DNA of 64,000 nt. Origin: Davidsoniella eucalypti. Lineage: Eukaryota > Ascomycota > Sordariomycetes > Microascales > Ceratocystidaceae. Below, piece after piece: positions 1 to 11,345 of this stretch; the stretch's first letter is position 1; the number at the start of each line of letters is the position of its first letter. The notes under the pieces were generated by a model. It searched no databases. It saw only the letters and a list, made by a program, of their open reading frames with translations, and was not told the origin of the DNA. Location: contig RMBW01000002.1 in NCBI GenBank assembly GCA_004009845.1, positions 744,001 to 808,000 of the forward strand. The letters run 5' to 3'. A program made the position numbers and the translations under genes.

Positions 1-113
1 AGAATCCTATCAAGAGTTTGTTTATTGTTCTTGCCATCTATCCTATACATATATACTCATATATACTCATATAATTTATATATTTTTGATACATAGTCTA
101 GTCTGTCTACTTA
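1..113. other. 3' flank of DEG1, AT-rich
   Basis: AT-rich sequence downstream of the minus-strand DEG1 stop codon. It contains a short tandem duplication of a TATATACTCA-like unit at about 48-75. No gene is seen. Confidence 0.5.
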
Positions 114-2045
114 TTATTCTGCTGACTCTCTGTAGCCCTTCTTAAGACGCATTTCCTTGGCGTCCGCGAAACCATTCTTGCGTGCGTATGCGTCATTGGC
201 CTCGTCAACCGGCATACCACGCTTTGACTTGGCCAGCGGAATATATGTCTTGGGACCGAAGAAGCCCGAATTACCACCGTCAAAGATGCGCGGTGGAAGC
301 GGCTTACCAGCATTACCCAATGTCTCAGCAGCCTTTGATGTAGTAGACAGAATTTCCGGCGTACGACCCTGGCCCGCCACAAGCAACAGTAGCTGCGATG
401 CTAGTACCTCATCCATCTTCTTACCGCGCCACTCGCTCCAGAGTGCCTCTAGGTTGCCATTGCGCGAAAAGGCCAGCGCAGTGGCTGAATCGTCGGCGTC
501 GGCCCAGACCCACGGCACAGCGTCGGTGCGCGTCTCGTCGCCTTCGGCCGGGAAGATGCAGTCCCATAGGACCAGAGGTACGTCTGAAGCCATAGGGTAG
601 GCCGGACGAGCTGGGTTCTTGGCTACGTCTAGCAGCTCTGTGATGATAGACGGATCCTCAAAGCCCTGGCCGACAAGGAAGAGCACATACACCATGCATC
701 GGATTTGATGCCACAGGAATGCACTACCTTTTACGCTGAAGTAGTACATCTTGGTACCACCACGTGGATGAACATCAAGGCTACTAGCAGAAGAAGAAGA
801 GGAAGCTGCCAGAGGACCTAAAACAGGGCGGAGTACTTCACTGCCCAGAAACGCCACGTCGGCTCCTGCCTCTGGCACCTCAACCACATCGACCTCGAAC
901 ATGCGTCTCTCAAAGTTAGTGCGCAACTTGCTCGGATCGGCCTTGCTGAAATTACGGAAATCATGCAGACCCTCGAAACGCTTGGCTGCGTCGCGCATAC
1001 GACCGATATCGAGCCAGCCATTACTCGATTGGCTGTTTTGCAGCGGCCCCGGAATCGGCGCGTAGGCTGGCTGTGTGAAGAAGTAGCGGTACTGGCGTTC
1101 ACGGCACGAGAAGCGTGCAATGAAGTCTGCTGGCGGATCGGGGTACCAGGCCAGCATACGGATGTCGGACGGCAAGACCCGGTTTAGTACAGAGCAGTAG
1201 CGGATTTCGTCGTTGATGGGATCCCATTCTTTGGTGGGTTTGCTGTCAACGTCCATGGCCTCAGCTTCGCCTCCAGCATCGCCCTTTGGCGGCAACTTCT
1301 TAGGGAGAGGCCGGGAACTCCGAACTCGCAGAGTGATGACTTGGCCAAAGGCACTGACGCCACGATCGGTACGGCCGCACTTGCTATATTCACAGCATGT
1401 GAAATCGACAACATTGACGTCCTTGGGGTAGATGAGCCGTGTACGGACCAGCGCTTTCCATAGCTCGTCTTCAATGGTTGGTAGTTCCTGTGACTCTTGG
1501 TATTCGAAGCCACCGTAGCGCTTGCCCTGATACGCAAACTTGAGCGCGATGTACCGTGTGCTATACTTGCTTGGGTCGATATCTTTGGCCAACTTGGGTT
1601 TCTTAGCCACCGGCCGCGTCTCAGAAGTCGAAGCCGAAGTAGCAGCAGCAGCAGCGGCGTCTGTTGTTATATTCTTCTTGGTCTTCGGAGGCCCGCCGGG
1701 CTGTGCTAAACTGGGCAATGGCGGCAACGGAAGTTGGTTTTTGGATAACTCAGATTCTAGTGATTTGATATGGGCTAAGAGACTTTCGCGCGTCCATTTC
1801 GCATATGGTGAGTCGTTGGACGCGGAAGAGGAAGCAGAAGCAGCCTTGGCGTCCATGGTGGCACAAGAAGAGAAGCTTCTGCTTCGTTTGAGATTTGAAG
1901 ATGACAGAATGAAAAGCGCGGTCGTTGCCGACGCAGAAAACTTGTGTGATGATGATAAAAATTCTTTCTTGGTGAGTTGTTTCTGGTGGATTTGTGGCAG
2001 ATATGTAGTCGTTGCTGACGAGATACGTCTGAAGATGACAGACAT
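114..2045 (-). CDS. DEG1: tRNA pseudouridine(38/39) synthase, Deg1/Pus3 family
   Basis: Predicted to isomerise uridine to pseudouridine at positions 38/39 of the tRNA anticodon arm. Seen: a TruA-type core with GRTDRGVSA at residues 224-232, in which Asp227 is the expected catalytic aspartate; the preceding segment with AYQGKRYGG and the ECC/EYSKCG region is typical of the eukaryotic Pus3 branch. The 643-residue frame is uninterrupted. Residues 1-63 are Ser/Thr/basic-rich and could be a mitochondrial presequence; a second ATG (codon 64, at 1856) gives a 580-residue form, so dual localisation by alternative starts is possible but inferred. An acidic-basic low-complexity linker (residues 100-155) precedes the catalytic domain. 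No intron is needed. The neighbour RPC17 lies upstream on the same strand. Confidence 0.93.
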   Translation of the reverse strand: MSVIFRRISSATTTYLPQIHQKQLTKKEFLSSSHKFSASATTALFILSSSNLKRSRSFSSCATMDAKAASASSSASNDSPYAKWTRESLLAHIKSLESELSKNQLPLPPLPSLAQPGGPPKTKKNITTDAAAAAATSASTSETRPVAKKPKLAKDIDPSKYSTRYIALKFAYQGKRYGGFEYQESQELPTIEDELWKALVRTRLIYPKDVNVVDFTCCEYSKCGRTDRGVSAFGQVITLRVRSSRPLPKKLPPKGDAGGEAEAMDVDSKPTKEWDPINDEIRYCSVLNRVLPSDIRMLAWYPDPPADFIARFSCRERQYRYFFTQPAYAPIPGPLQNSQSSNGWLDIGRMRDAAKRFEGLHDFRNFSKADPSKLRTNFERRMFEVDVVEVPEAGADVAFLGSEVLRPVLGPLAASSSSSASSLDVHPRGGTKMYYFSVKGSAFLWHQIRCMVYVLFLVGQGFEDPSIITELLDVAKNPARPAYPMASDVPLVLWDCIFPAEGDETRTDAVPWVWADADDSATALAFSRNGNLEALWSEWRGKKMDEVLASQLLLLVAGQGRTPEILSTTSKAAETLGNAGKPLPPRIFDGGNSGFFGPKTYIPLAKSKRGMPVDEANDAYARKNGFADAKEMRLKKGYRESAE

Positions 2046-2435
2046 TCAAGTATTGGCGTGGGTTTTTTAATATCTTTTTCTTATTTAAACAAAAAAATTA
2101 ATTGAAAAAAAAAATTCAAAAGGCCTCTGAGATACCGTCTTTCTTATATCTCTTTACCTAAAGCGTGGAGGTTCTTTTTTGAGAGAGGAGACCTTCGGAT
2201 TTTTATGGTAACACAAACAATCTGACTCTAAAGTATGGACTCCATAGCTAAAATCCCCACTTTTAATGCTGGCATTCATCAATTTTACAACGAGATATCA
2301 CGAAATGAATGAGCGTGTTTTATCTTTCTTTTTTTGATATTAATCAGCTGTTATATCTGAATTCTCCCTCTCATAGTCCTGTAAAATCCTATGTTTTTTT
2401 TATATATTTGTTTATCCCGCCAAATCTCTCTCCTC
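2046..2435. other. intergenic between DEG1 and RPC17
   Basis: 390 bp, T/A-rich, containing the DEG1 promoter and the RPC17 3' end (both on the minus strand). No further coding signal was found. Confidence 0.5.
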
Positions 2436-3006
2436 CTATGCCAGCTTTGGTGCCTCCTTAGTCTCTCCCATAACAGCCTGAATGACCTCCAAGATGGCAA
2501 CGCCTTGTTCCTCCGTCAAGCGGTTCTCCATATCCTCAATGACCGCGCTAAGCAGCGGCAGCGACGCGGGCTTGACGTTGATAATCATCACCATCTCAGC
2601 CTTTGTTAGGTCATAAGGACGAAGTCCCTCGAGTAGCTTTTGGATAGTTTCTCCCGTGTATGTCACGGGAATTTGCAGTGGATTTGGATGTGTGTCCAGA
2701 TATGTCATGAGCTATCACCAGAGAAAAAGGAAAGCGGATGATTTGGTGCAACGTTAGCTTTCATCGTTCGTCTAGAGGAAAATGATGTGTATAAAAATAG
2801 GAAGGGGGCCGGTTGCATATATAAATCGTGTATCAAGATCCACATCATCTGCTATCCTACTGATGTACCAAGCTCAAAATATTATATAGACTCACCTCTC
2901 TAACGACAGTCTCTAGATTCGGTGGTCCACGGCGCTTCTTCTCGGATAGGTGCTTCCACACTTCATAGTTACTCAACACCGCAGACTGCGCTTCAAGGAC
3001 TTTCAT
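2436..3006 (-). CDS. RPC17: RNA polymerase III subunit Rpc9/Rpc17 (CRCP family), two exons
   Basis: Stalk subunit of RNA polymerase III, partner of Rpc25, acting in initiation on tRNA and 5S genes. Model: exon 1 3006-2896 (37 codons, beginning MKVLEAQSAVLSNYEVW), intron 2895-2712 (184 nt, donor GTGAGT, acceptor TAG, a GCTAAC branch-like site about 40 nt from the acceptor), exon 2 2711-2436. The join is in phase 0 and gives 128 residues. The HRDC-like stalk signature is LRPYDLTKAEMVMIIN, and the C-terminal helix carries LTEEQGVAILEVI. The length is slightly below the 140-160 residues usual in the family. The ATG inside exon 2 (MTYLD) would lose the conserved N-terminus, so the spliced start is preferred. 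Confidence 0.88.
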
Positions 3007-3451
3007 GATTACTAAGCAGTGTATAGAAGACGATTCAAAAGTTGAAAGAAAGAGACAGTGAGGCGCTAATTGAATTATATGAGATAGTTGGATAAAGGTT
3101 AGCTTTTTTAAATGAAATCAAGGTAAATTTGTTGATGCAAATAAGTAAGTCGTGATGTTAGAAAAGTTGAAGTCACTTTATTTACCCATATTTATTTATT
3201 TATTTATTTATCGTTTTACGTCTTTATGTGGATCACGTGGATCCGACCCTAGTGGATCGTTAGACGTCGAGAAACCCTAATGGTCCTCGAAGATCCCCCC
3301 ATAGTGGAGGTCCAAACTAAAACTAAAAAAGCAAAACAGAAAACACAGAAAGCAAAAACAAATTTCGCATGGTGGAAGCAGTGGAGAATACAAGCAGCGC
3401 TAACCTGGCTAAACTTGTTTCTTCACTGTCCACCTAGCAGGTTGTTTGAGA
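3007..3451. other. intergenic, AT-rich
   Basis: Upstream flank of RPC17. It holds a (TTTA)n-like stretch at about 3188-3212. No convincing gene. The last part (from about 3390) may already belong to the repeat block that follows. Confidence 0.4.
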
Positions 3452-3990
3452 CACAAAGGAAAAGACCAGAGTGCTCAGGGTGCGAGGGAGATGCTCAAGG
3501 AGACAACTATCGCGAGGTCGGTGTCGGGGGATCGGGAGGAGGTCAAGCAGCATTAAGCTAAACTTTCTTCACAGCCGTCCCCCTGGTTGGTTGTTGGAAA
3601 ACACAGTGGAAACCCAAAGTGTTTTCATTGTGAGGGAGCGACTCAAGAAGAAGCTATCACAGGTTTGTTTTGGCATAATCAAATGAAGTGCAAAGCACAA
3701 CACAAGAAGAGCCGGGAATTGGTATGCACAAAGGAAAAGACCAGAGTGCTCCGGTGCGAGGGAGCTGCTCAAGGAGACAACTATCGCGAGGTCGGTGTCG
3801 GGGGATCGGGAGGAGGTCAAGCAGCATTAAGCTAAACTTTCTTCACAGCCGTCCCCCTGGTGGGTTGTTGGAAAACACAGAGGAAACCCAATGTGTTTTC
3901 ATTGTGAGGGAGCGACTCAAGGAGAAGCTATCACAATTTGTTTTGGCATGATCAAATGAAGTGCAAAGCACAACAAAAGAAGAGCCGGAA
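3452..3990 (+). repeat. two-unit direct tandem repeat, period about 274 bp
   Basis: Two near-identical units, about 3452-3715 and 3727-3990. Shared landmarks include CACAAAGGAAAAGACCAG at 3452 and 3727 and TATCGCGAGGTCGGTG at 3508 and 3782. Both units encode, in broken frames, a cysteine/histidine-spaced segment beginning CFHCEGATQ and continuing with an HxQMKC-like piece, which suggests a relic of a retroelement zinc-knuckle (gag/ORF1-like) protein. Single-base indels differ between units, so neither is a functional reading frame. The block runs directly into the dispersed repeat that follows. Confidence 0.75.
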
Positions 3991-4335
3991 ATGTCGGGCA
4001 ACTGGAACCTTCAAAGTGTTGCCCTCCGAGTGTGAGTGTGAATTCCTGAGCAGCGGAGATGAGGCTCGGGAGACCAGCGATCGCGAAAAGTGTAGAGAAA
4101 AGGGGGTGGGCGATCGTTGGTGAGAATTACCCTCGAGAGAGGAAGAAACGGGCTCAAGGCCTCACAAAACGGAGCATCATGAAATAAATCAATAGATGCG
4201 AGAGAATGGACAGCGACATTGGTGATATGTGCTGGTCGCTCTTAAAAACCCACGACGAAGGGGAATTTTTCGTCTTTGGACAAAGGAGGAGGCACCGAAA
4301 ACTCAAAGGTACCCCCCCGAGGGTTGTAGGAGGGA
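3991..4335 (+). repeat. dispersed repeat, copy 1 (second copy at 29.2 kb)
   Basis: Aligns by eye over its whole length with 29216-29531. Shared blocks in order include CTGGAACCTT, GAGTGTGAGTGTG, GCTCAAGGCCTCACAA, GAGAATGGACAGC, GCGCTGGTCGCTC (GTGCTGGTCGCTC here), AAAAACCCACGACG and CCCCCCGAGGGTTGTAGGA. The left part has coding character (frame with ATGTFK and ECEC in copy 1, SGTLK and ECEC in copy 2). The family is not recognised; a decayed retroelement is most likely. No terminal repeats or target duplications could be assigned. Confidence 0.75.
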
Positions 4336-4523
4336 AGGTTGTTTATTTACCCATATACCCGTAAATTAACCGGTATCATGTCATGGGTTATCCACAACCC
4401 TAATATAAGTTCACCAACTTCACAAACTGTATCTTTATGTCTCAAGTTTTGTATTATCATGTTTTCAACCTAGATAACTGTTCGCCACTTTTGGGGGGTT
4501 TTTTTTAGAAAAAATTAGGGACA

Positions 4524-5862
4524 TTAGATTTCAATGCACACCCGTTGGTATAGATCTGGACCCAATACCGAGACTAGATCCGTTATTCGAGTCTTCAATG
4601 TGTTGTCAAACGAGAGATCGATACTCTCCTCATCCCATGTAAATAGATCTCCCGTATACATGACATCTTTGTTAGGATGAATGCATACGTAAATCTTGCT
4701 AAGATCCATAGTCTTCAGCTGCTGTTGCGATATGATACCGGGCATGCCAGAATTAAATAGAGGCACAATATACCCACTATTTCTTCGAAAAGATGGAGGA
4801 GTCGTGTTGTTATCGTCAACTTCTCCAGAGTCTATACTTGTTTTTTTCAGGTCCCACTCTTTGCGAGCTTGCGTGAGGTTTGCGTAAGGCCGACTGAGGA
4901 TATGGAGAATCGCTTCATCTACGGGAAGAAACGAAAACGTCTCCGGATCGAGAATGCTCTGCGGTTTGAAATCTAGTTTGTACTTCATCTTCGGACACGA
5001 ATGTATGTAAAAGCCAGGATACCACATTTGGTAGCCACGCTCACGGGCTAGAGCAATTTCCATCATAGCGCTGATCTTGCCAGGCGCAAAAGGTAACATG
5101 GACTGGTCATATATGAAGTACACTGAGCCTACACACGTTGGCAGTAGATCGAGCACTCCAATAGCTACTAGCTTTCCATCTATACGATAGCAATGATGGA
5201 ATGTCCCGATATCGCGCTCTGTACCATCTTCAGCTTCAAACTTTCCCCGTAAAAGCGGCGATTGGCACAGGAAACGCTTGAATTCAGATGGGGAGCTCTT
5301 GTTATCTTGGTGGATAGTGCGTTGATATTCCTTGTACAACTGAAACTTCTCGTTAGAGTAGGAATCTGCTTCTAGCGTGATAGTCAGATTATGAGCGGGT
5401 TCAGGCCCTTTTTTGACGTTCTGGTATTCGGCTTCGTGCAGGCGACTTGGAAAATCGAAGTGTGTGTCCCGGTAACGAGCTTCTTGTCTAGACAGAGGGT
5501 GAAGACGAGCTGCTGCCTTGATGTAATCCTGCCCAAGAATGTATTTGTTGAAGGTGTTGACCACCTTTCGCTGGTTGCGGTTTGGCTTAAACTCGGCAGA
5601 ATTTAGGCGGACTGTGTAGTGTGGACAGCATGAATTGAGAGGGTCAGGACGATATAGCAAAGAACCAGATCTTCTCCAGGATCTATCCGTGATGCCTTGA
5701 TAGAACTCAGGGGTCATGGAGCTTGTCTTGGCATAATAAGAGTAGCCTGAGGTATATTGTTAATATTATAAACTTGGATTGATATATGCACGATGGGGTT
5801 ATGATAATACTTACTTCCACCTTTGTTTTTACAATATCCACATAAAACTCCTGCAGTATAGC
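4524..5862 (-). CDS. ATE1: arginyl-tRNA--protein transferase Ate1 (first exon unresolved)
   Basis: Transfers Arg from Arg-tRNA to N-terminal acidic residues in the Arg/N-degron pathway. Model: exon 5862-5815 (48 nt), intron 5814-5747 (68 nt, donor GTAAGT), last exon 5746-4524. The join gives the diagnostic N-terminal pattern LCGYCKNKGG...SYSYYAK...EFYQGITDRSWRRSG, that is the CGYC cysteines and the D-R-x-WRRSG motif of ATE_N, followed by CCPHYT. The C-terminal ATE_C domain contains FLCQSPL, CYRIDGKLVAIGVLD and YPGFYIHSCPKMKYK. An intron ends in CAG just before 5862, so a short 5' exon carrying the start codon must lie between about 5900 and 6100. One phase-compatible possibility is an ATGAATA segment at 6063-6057, but its donor (GTGCAT) is poor. 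The start is therefore left open. Confidence 0.88.
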
Positions 5863-8800
5863 CTGTTGAAGAAAAAATCAATGATTGTTAGCAGAAGGTT
5901 ACATGCTTTGATTTACAAGCCCATGCGTTTTATTTAGTAGTGTAAGTGACTTCTTGAATATAAAAGGATGAGATGGACTAGTTCCAGCGATATGGCTTTG
6001 ATTAAAAGCAAGTAAGTGAGCTAAGGAAACACAGTAGAAGATGCCTCGTCTGAATGCACTATTCATTTCAGTGCAAGACAATTACAGCCGGACCATATAG
6101 CAAATGGGTAGCCGTACTACTTAAGGAAGTGAGCACGAGGATAATATCCCGGTTAGATTAAGATTATACTTTACCACGGGGAGAAAATGGCGCCGGTGGT
6201 AAAGCTGGTAAAAAAAATAGGAATGGCCTCAAACATAAAGAACCGAGTTTTTTCCTACCGTAGCGTTGGTGTTAAAGGCACGCATAAGAGCAACACTTGC
6301 ATGTACAGATATGTAGCCAACGAACAGTCAACGTGGATGCACGGGCTCAAATGGTTGGAGGAGGATATCGGTGGGGCTGTGGTAGCAGCAGTAAAAAGTG
6401 GTAGAGAGGGAGAAAGGGTTGGAGGGGCGGATACAATGAAGCGTAGGAGTAATAGGATAGTACCAACACTAGAGAAAACAAGTCGAGAAATGACATGGTA
6501 TGACATTCCGTTACTAGCAACACACTCGGTACTTGAAGAGGGTGTAGTTTGTGTTTGTTTTACGGCTGTGTGAGGAGATACGATGGGCGACTATACAGAA
6601 CTTACCGATTGGCTCAATCTTGTTGGGGGGCACATCTGGTGCCATGCTGTCGTAATAGAGCGATTCAGTCATGGTGGGATGTTACTTGGTTCATAAAGCT
6701 AGGTGGTGAAGGCCGGGTTTTGGAGCTTAAGATGAAGGGCAGAAAAGGTGGAAGCAATGGCTGTTATTCGACGATAGAATAGACATGTGCTGCTGACAGG
6801 ACAATAAAGTACTGGCACTGCTTATAGTTTTATCAACAACAAACGGCGGACTTTATGCCATGTAAAACGAAATGAGGGTGCGATGGTTTGGGTTAGGCAT
6901 CTAAAGTGCGGAGGATGCCTGGGAATGGCGTTGCAGGAAAATGCCGACCGGCTGAATAGAAACAGCAGAGATATGGTAGTCGGATGGAATTCAATCTAGG
7001 CGTATATATCTGTAAATATGTAAAGCGGAGCGGAAAGATGAAGTAGTGAACAGGGACGCAAGAAACGATGTTGATGAGAGAGAGCACGTCTCATGATCCA
7101 AAGTTAACCTGGAAGACGATTGATGATAGCCGCTTTAACAAGGCGCTAAATTGTGTATGGAAACAAAAGTATAAACAAAAAAAGCCAAGCCAGCCTTATG
7201 TAGCGGGCGTACAGTCTCCCCCCAATTAGGCACCTGTAATTTCTAGGATGGCGAGAGAGCAAAGCTCCATGGTAATTTGATTTGTATTGGAAATGTGGAG
7301 GGTTGTGATGCCGTGCAGCCTCGTCGATGTTTCCTAATCCGGTGCCTTTGAATGAAGCAGCAAAGCTGCCCCGCCTCTGGAGGATCGCAGTCGGTCGCAG
7401 TAGCAAGCAATTTCCTTTACAAGATAAGAGTCGGATTGTAGCAATTCTTACCTGCAGTTTATGCTTCTTGTCCTGTTTTCTAGTGTTATTTTGCCATTGT
7501 TTACTTATCTATGACTTGATACGAGAGGCCAAAGTAAATTATCATGTTGCTAAGTTGATACAGCTTCTTTTTTCCGTACTTATGTTCAAGCATGTGATGT
7601 ACAGCGTCATAGCAATTCAAGCTTGTTTCTGCCTTCGCACTTTCAGAAAGGACATAAGTATTAGAGTATGCGGGTGTTCACCGCCTGCCAATAAGAGCCT
7701 TATGTGATATACCAAATTGTGGCTATAACTGAAGCTCTTTAGAAATGCCAGTAATGATGCATAGGATTGACAGCCGTAGACAAATGGAAGCGTTCTTATT
7801 ATACATATTGTATGTCGTCACATATCAATTAGCATTTTGTCAACTGGTTACAAATGTGTACATATAAGGCGGTGAGGGTACTGCAGGTCTAGCATTTGCA
7901 GTACCGCTAAGCTGGGCGAATATCGTGAATTATACTATGTAGATGAAGAGACATCGCCCCTCAAGCTCCAATTGAAAGCAGTTTAACAAACAGCGTTACT
8001 ATGTATCTATGCATATGTACTTTGTACAAAAGCACCTTAGTTTTGAGCGACGCTATCTCCATTTCTAGATCTACAGACCGGCCTGTATGCAGAGTGTTTA
8101 GATGTCAGACCCTCTCTCGCTCCTGAATACATATGCCATGCAGGTCGTCTAGAGGCTACATATAGTTGTACATATATATTAGTATATACAGACATATATA
8201 AAAATATGTAGAAAGATACATATTCCTACTCATGCAGGTAGCTGCACATCGTGCCGCATGCTGCAAGTCTAGTTGGATGCCTGTTTGAGGTGGCTTTTAT
8301 AACAAGACAGTGAGGCAGGCATATATGTACATATGTACTTTTGCCTTGTCGTTTCTTAACTTGTTGATGTGCGCAAGTGAGAGAAGTTGGTCAGATTTGA
8401 GGTACATATGTAGTTGTAAGCAATACAAAACAGGACAGAGTTAGCCCTCGGGCAAAGAATCAATATATGCAATACGCTTTAGAGTAAAGTCAAACTCAAA
8501 GACCGACCATTACAATGATAGCCTCTTGTGTGGAGAACGCAAAACGACTTATCTTACATAAGTCCCCGTGAGATGTTGTTAGTGAAGCTGTCTTCTTTTA
8601 CCCTGCACATTGCCCATGGCATGTGTCAGACATTACAAGATGTAAAACAACATTAGACCAAGCAAGTCATAGAAATACTGAGCCATCCACGCACACCGCC
8701 CTTGTGCTCTATATTGGCGTATACAAACCATGTCTTCCGAGAGCCTGTATTCAAATAATGCAACAGCCTAACCATGCTTTTTATGGCTGGTATTAATCGG

Positions 8801-11345
8801 GAATGTTATGGTCCCTGTAACACCGTTGACTTATTCATTGATTATACACAGTAGCGGGTTGTTTTCAGCAAGTCTTTGTCACCGAGACTTCGAGAACGAC
8901 CTCGGAAGAAAGAAAAGCTTCGGCGAGTAGCGCTATCAGAGCAGGCCTGGATCATTCCATCTAATACGCCCCTTGGGCAGTTTAATGCCTAGACGGGCAA
9001 GCCAAGCAGGCATGTCAAGGATATCTCGGCCACTATCACTAGCAAGTTCGTGAAAAAAGGCGAGCAACGGCGCATAGTGGCCTGTCGGGCTTTATGGTAG
9101 TGAACAGATCGATCCATTTCGAGCCGATGACGAGCAGACGAGTTTCTAGAGTTCTACGCATAAGCAATTAAAGTATCCATCATTATAAGCAGCTGTATAG
9201 CTAGTTATGTAGTTGGTTTTATACTTGGGGTTTAAAGCTACATAGTTCCATGGCTAGCTTGAGAGTCAGCTCTGGAGCTAGCTACAATTTTGTGATCCGT
9301 TTTGTGAAAACTGACCATGTGTCTGTAGTGCGGTCGCAGCCGGCTGAATAATGGCTGCAAAGTGTCGTCCTGTTGGATGCAATCGAGACGATACAAGTGA
9401 TGCAGTCATTCCAAACCCATGTATTGCCCTGTTGGAATTCTTGGAGGGCGCCATTTAACGTGGGATCAAGTTTGGGAGGGGCTTTTAAAGGCTAGGAGAA
9501 AGTAAGAGAAAAAAGAGTCTTGTCGAACGGAGGCAAACTTTTGCTACCAACAAGCTAGGCCGTTTTGTATTTTGGTCTTCTATTTTGCTACTAGTTAGAG
9601 GTAGTTGTTTTTCTCTCCAATACTGCCAACTAGTTCTAGATAGGTTTGTTCCTGGGAAATATAGATATGTAACTATGTCTTCTACAACAGGAAGGAATAC
9701 TTGTGATGAAAAAAATACGGCACAAAATAGGTAGACAGAAAGAACGACCCTGCTCCTCCCGATCCAGGAGCTCTTTTAGTCCTGGCTATAGCGCTCCCCA
9801 TATCAAAGGAAAACCAGAATGAAGAAGAAGAAAAAGGAAAAGCCAACCGATAATTGTACATTAAACTAAAATATAGGTAGCCGCCTCGCGTAGCTCTTCT
9901 CTTTATTTATTCGGCGTATTTATGTATGGAAGATAGACCGGCTCATACATAGGTTAAGTTTATGTAGGTGTGGTAATTACCGTTTTTAGCATTTGTGTTT
10001 TACTATGCTGGTGAGAAGATATTTGTAATAATAAAAAAAGAACTCCGACTTGTGTCAAGACGTCACAGAGGAAAAAAAACACAGTTCTAGCTCTTCCAGG
10101 TTTGAATTAAAAATAATAAAAAGCTCTTGCAGCCATGGGCCATAAGTCAGACTTAGCCAAAGAAAGAAGGCACCACTGCTACTACTGGATTAGCGGCCAA
10201 CCGGAAACTGCTCGCCATTTATCTGCAGTTGCTACTTTGGTTTTTCTCGCGTGCTCTGATTTCTCAGCCTTTTGTATCTCTCCCTCATATTCTTGGCATC
10301 GTTTCTTCTAGTCTCTATTCCATTGGTTTTGACGGCTCGTATCTTGCAAAACGAAGAGAAATTCAACCCCTAAAGAAAGATAGAAAAAGAAGAAGAAAAA
10401 AAGAAGAAGAAACGCATCCCACTCGCTGTCAAGCAAAGTCGGCAAATCTCAACTAGTCTCTAGTAGTGCTACTGGTTCGCCCAGCGTTTTTTTTCTCCGT
10501 CTTTCCTCCCCTACTGCTCAGGGCTCAAATTGCCATTACAGCCGCCAAATCCGACTGCTGTCCACCGAAACCCAGTGTAGAGTTAGTCACATCAGTCACA
10601 CCTCAATCTTTATATTCGCGCCTCTTTTTGCACTGGAAAGCAGACACCAGCACAGCAGCCAATCTTGACCTTGCTGATCTTCTACACTAATAGTTGCACG
10701 TCTGCTCGTCCGTCTGTCTGTTCGTTTATTCGACCTCGACCAGACCCGTCCGTTATCGACCACCATCACCATCTCCGATTCCATCCTCTGCGACTCTTGC
10801 TGGACAACCATGCGGCTTTGATTCTGCTTTGTTTTCTCGTCTTTGAGAAGATCATCGCCGCTGCGTCTTCCCGTAACCTACCCGGACCATTGGTATCTCT
10901 CTCGTTCACCTATACATCGCCTTCTGTCTCGCTCCATCGCCCGACGACCAAGTCTGTTGTTTCTTCTCGTGTCAGCACCAGACAACTCGCCTAGCCAGCC
11001 GTTACAGCTATTGCTCTCTTGCTCTCCTGCTCTCTTGCTCGGCCAGGGCTATATAGTCGGCCCTTCCTCGTCCGCTTTCTCTCCGGCTCTCCCATACTCT
11101 AGCTATTTTGGTTCTGCGACTACGAAATCGCCAAGTTGCCGTTTTGCAACCCTCTACACAGGCGCGCACTACTCGCATTATCGCTGTGGCTCTACCGTTA
11201 TAGCTGCACTGCTGCTCCAAGAGTCCTGATCGCAAGACCCCTTCCCCTATCGCCAAAGAACACAACAGGCAGTATTCGTTGTGCTTCACGCTGTCCCATC
11301 GCCTCTCCAACAACAAAACACCGTCTTGCTTGTTCCACGTCCAAA
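5863..11345. other. long intergenic region, no supported gene
   Basis: About 5.4 kb. It should contain the first exon of ATE1 (5.9-6.1 kb), then AT-rich DNA with TATGTACATATGTA-type short repeats (about 8010-8410). ORFs at 6187-6573 (128 codons) and 7327-7707 (126 codons) show no family features or codon-level conviction. From about 10.2 kb the top strand becomes pyrimidine-rich (CT tracts), which fits a long promoter/5' leader of the downstream Nudix gene. Confidence 0.4.

Noticed and set aside
6187..6573. 128-codon ORF on the + strand
   Set aside because: No family resemblance, located in the upstream flank of ATE1 in AT-rich DNA, no splice or start context support.
7327..7707. 126-codon ORF with hydrophobic stretches
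   Set aside because: Hydrophobicity follows from T-rich DNA; no recognisable membrane protein motif or neighbouring exon.
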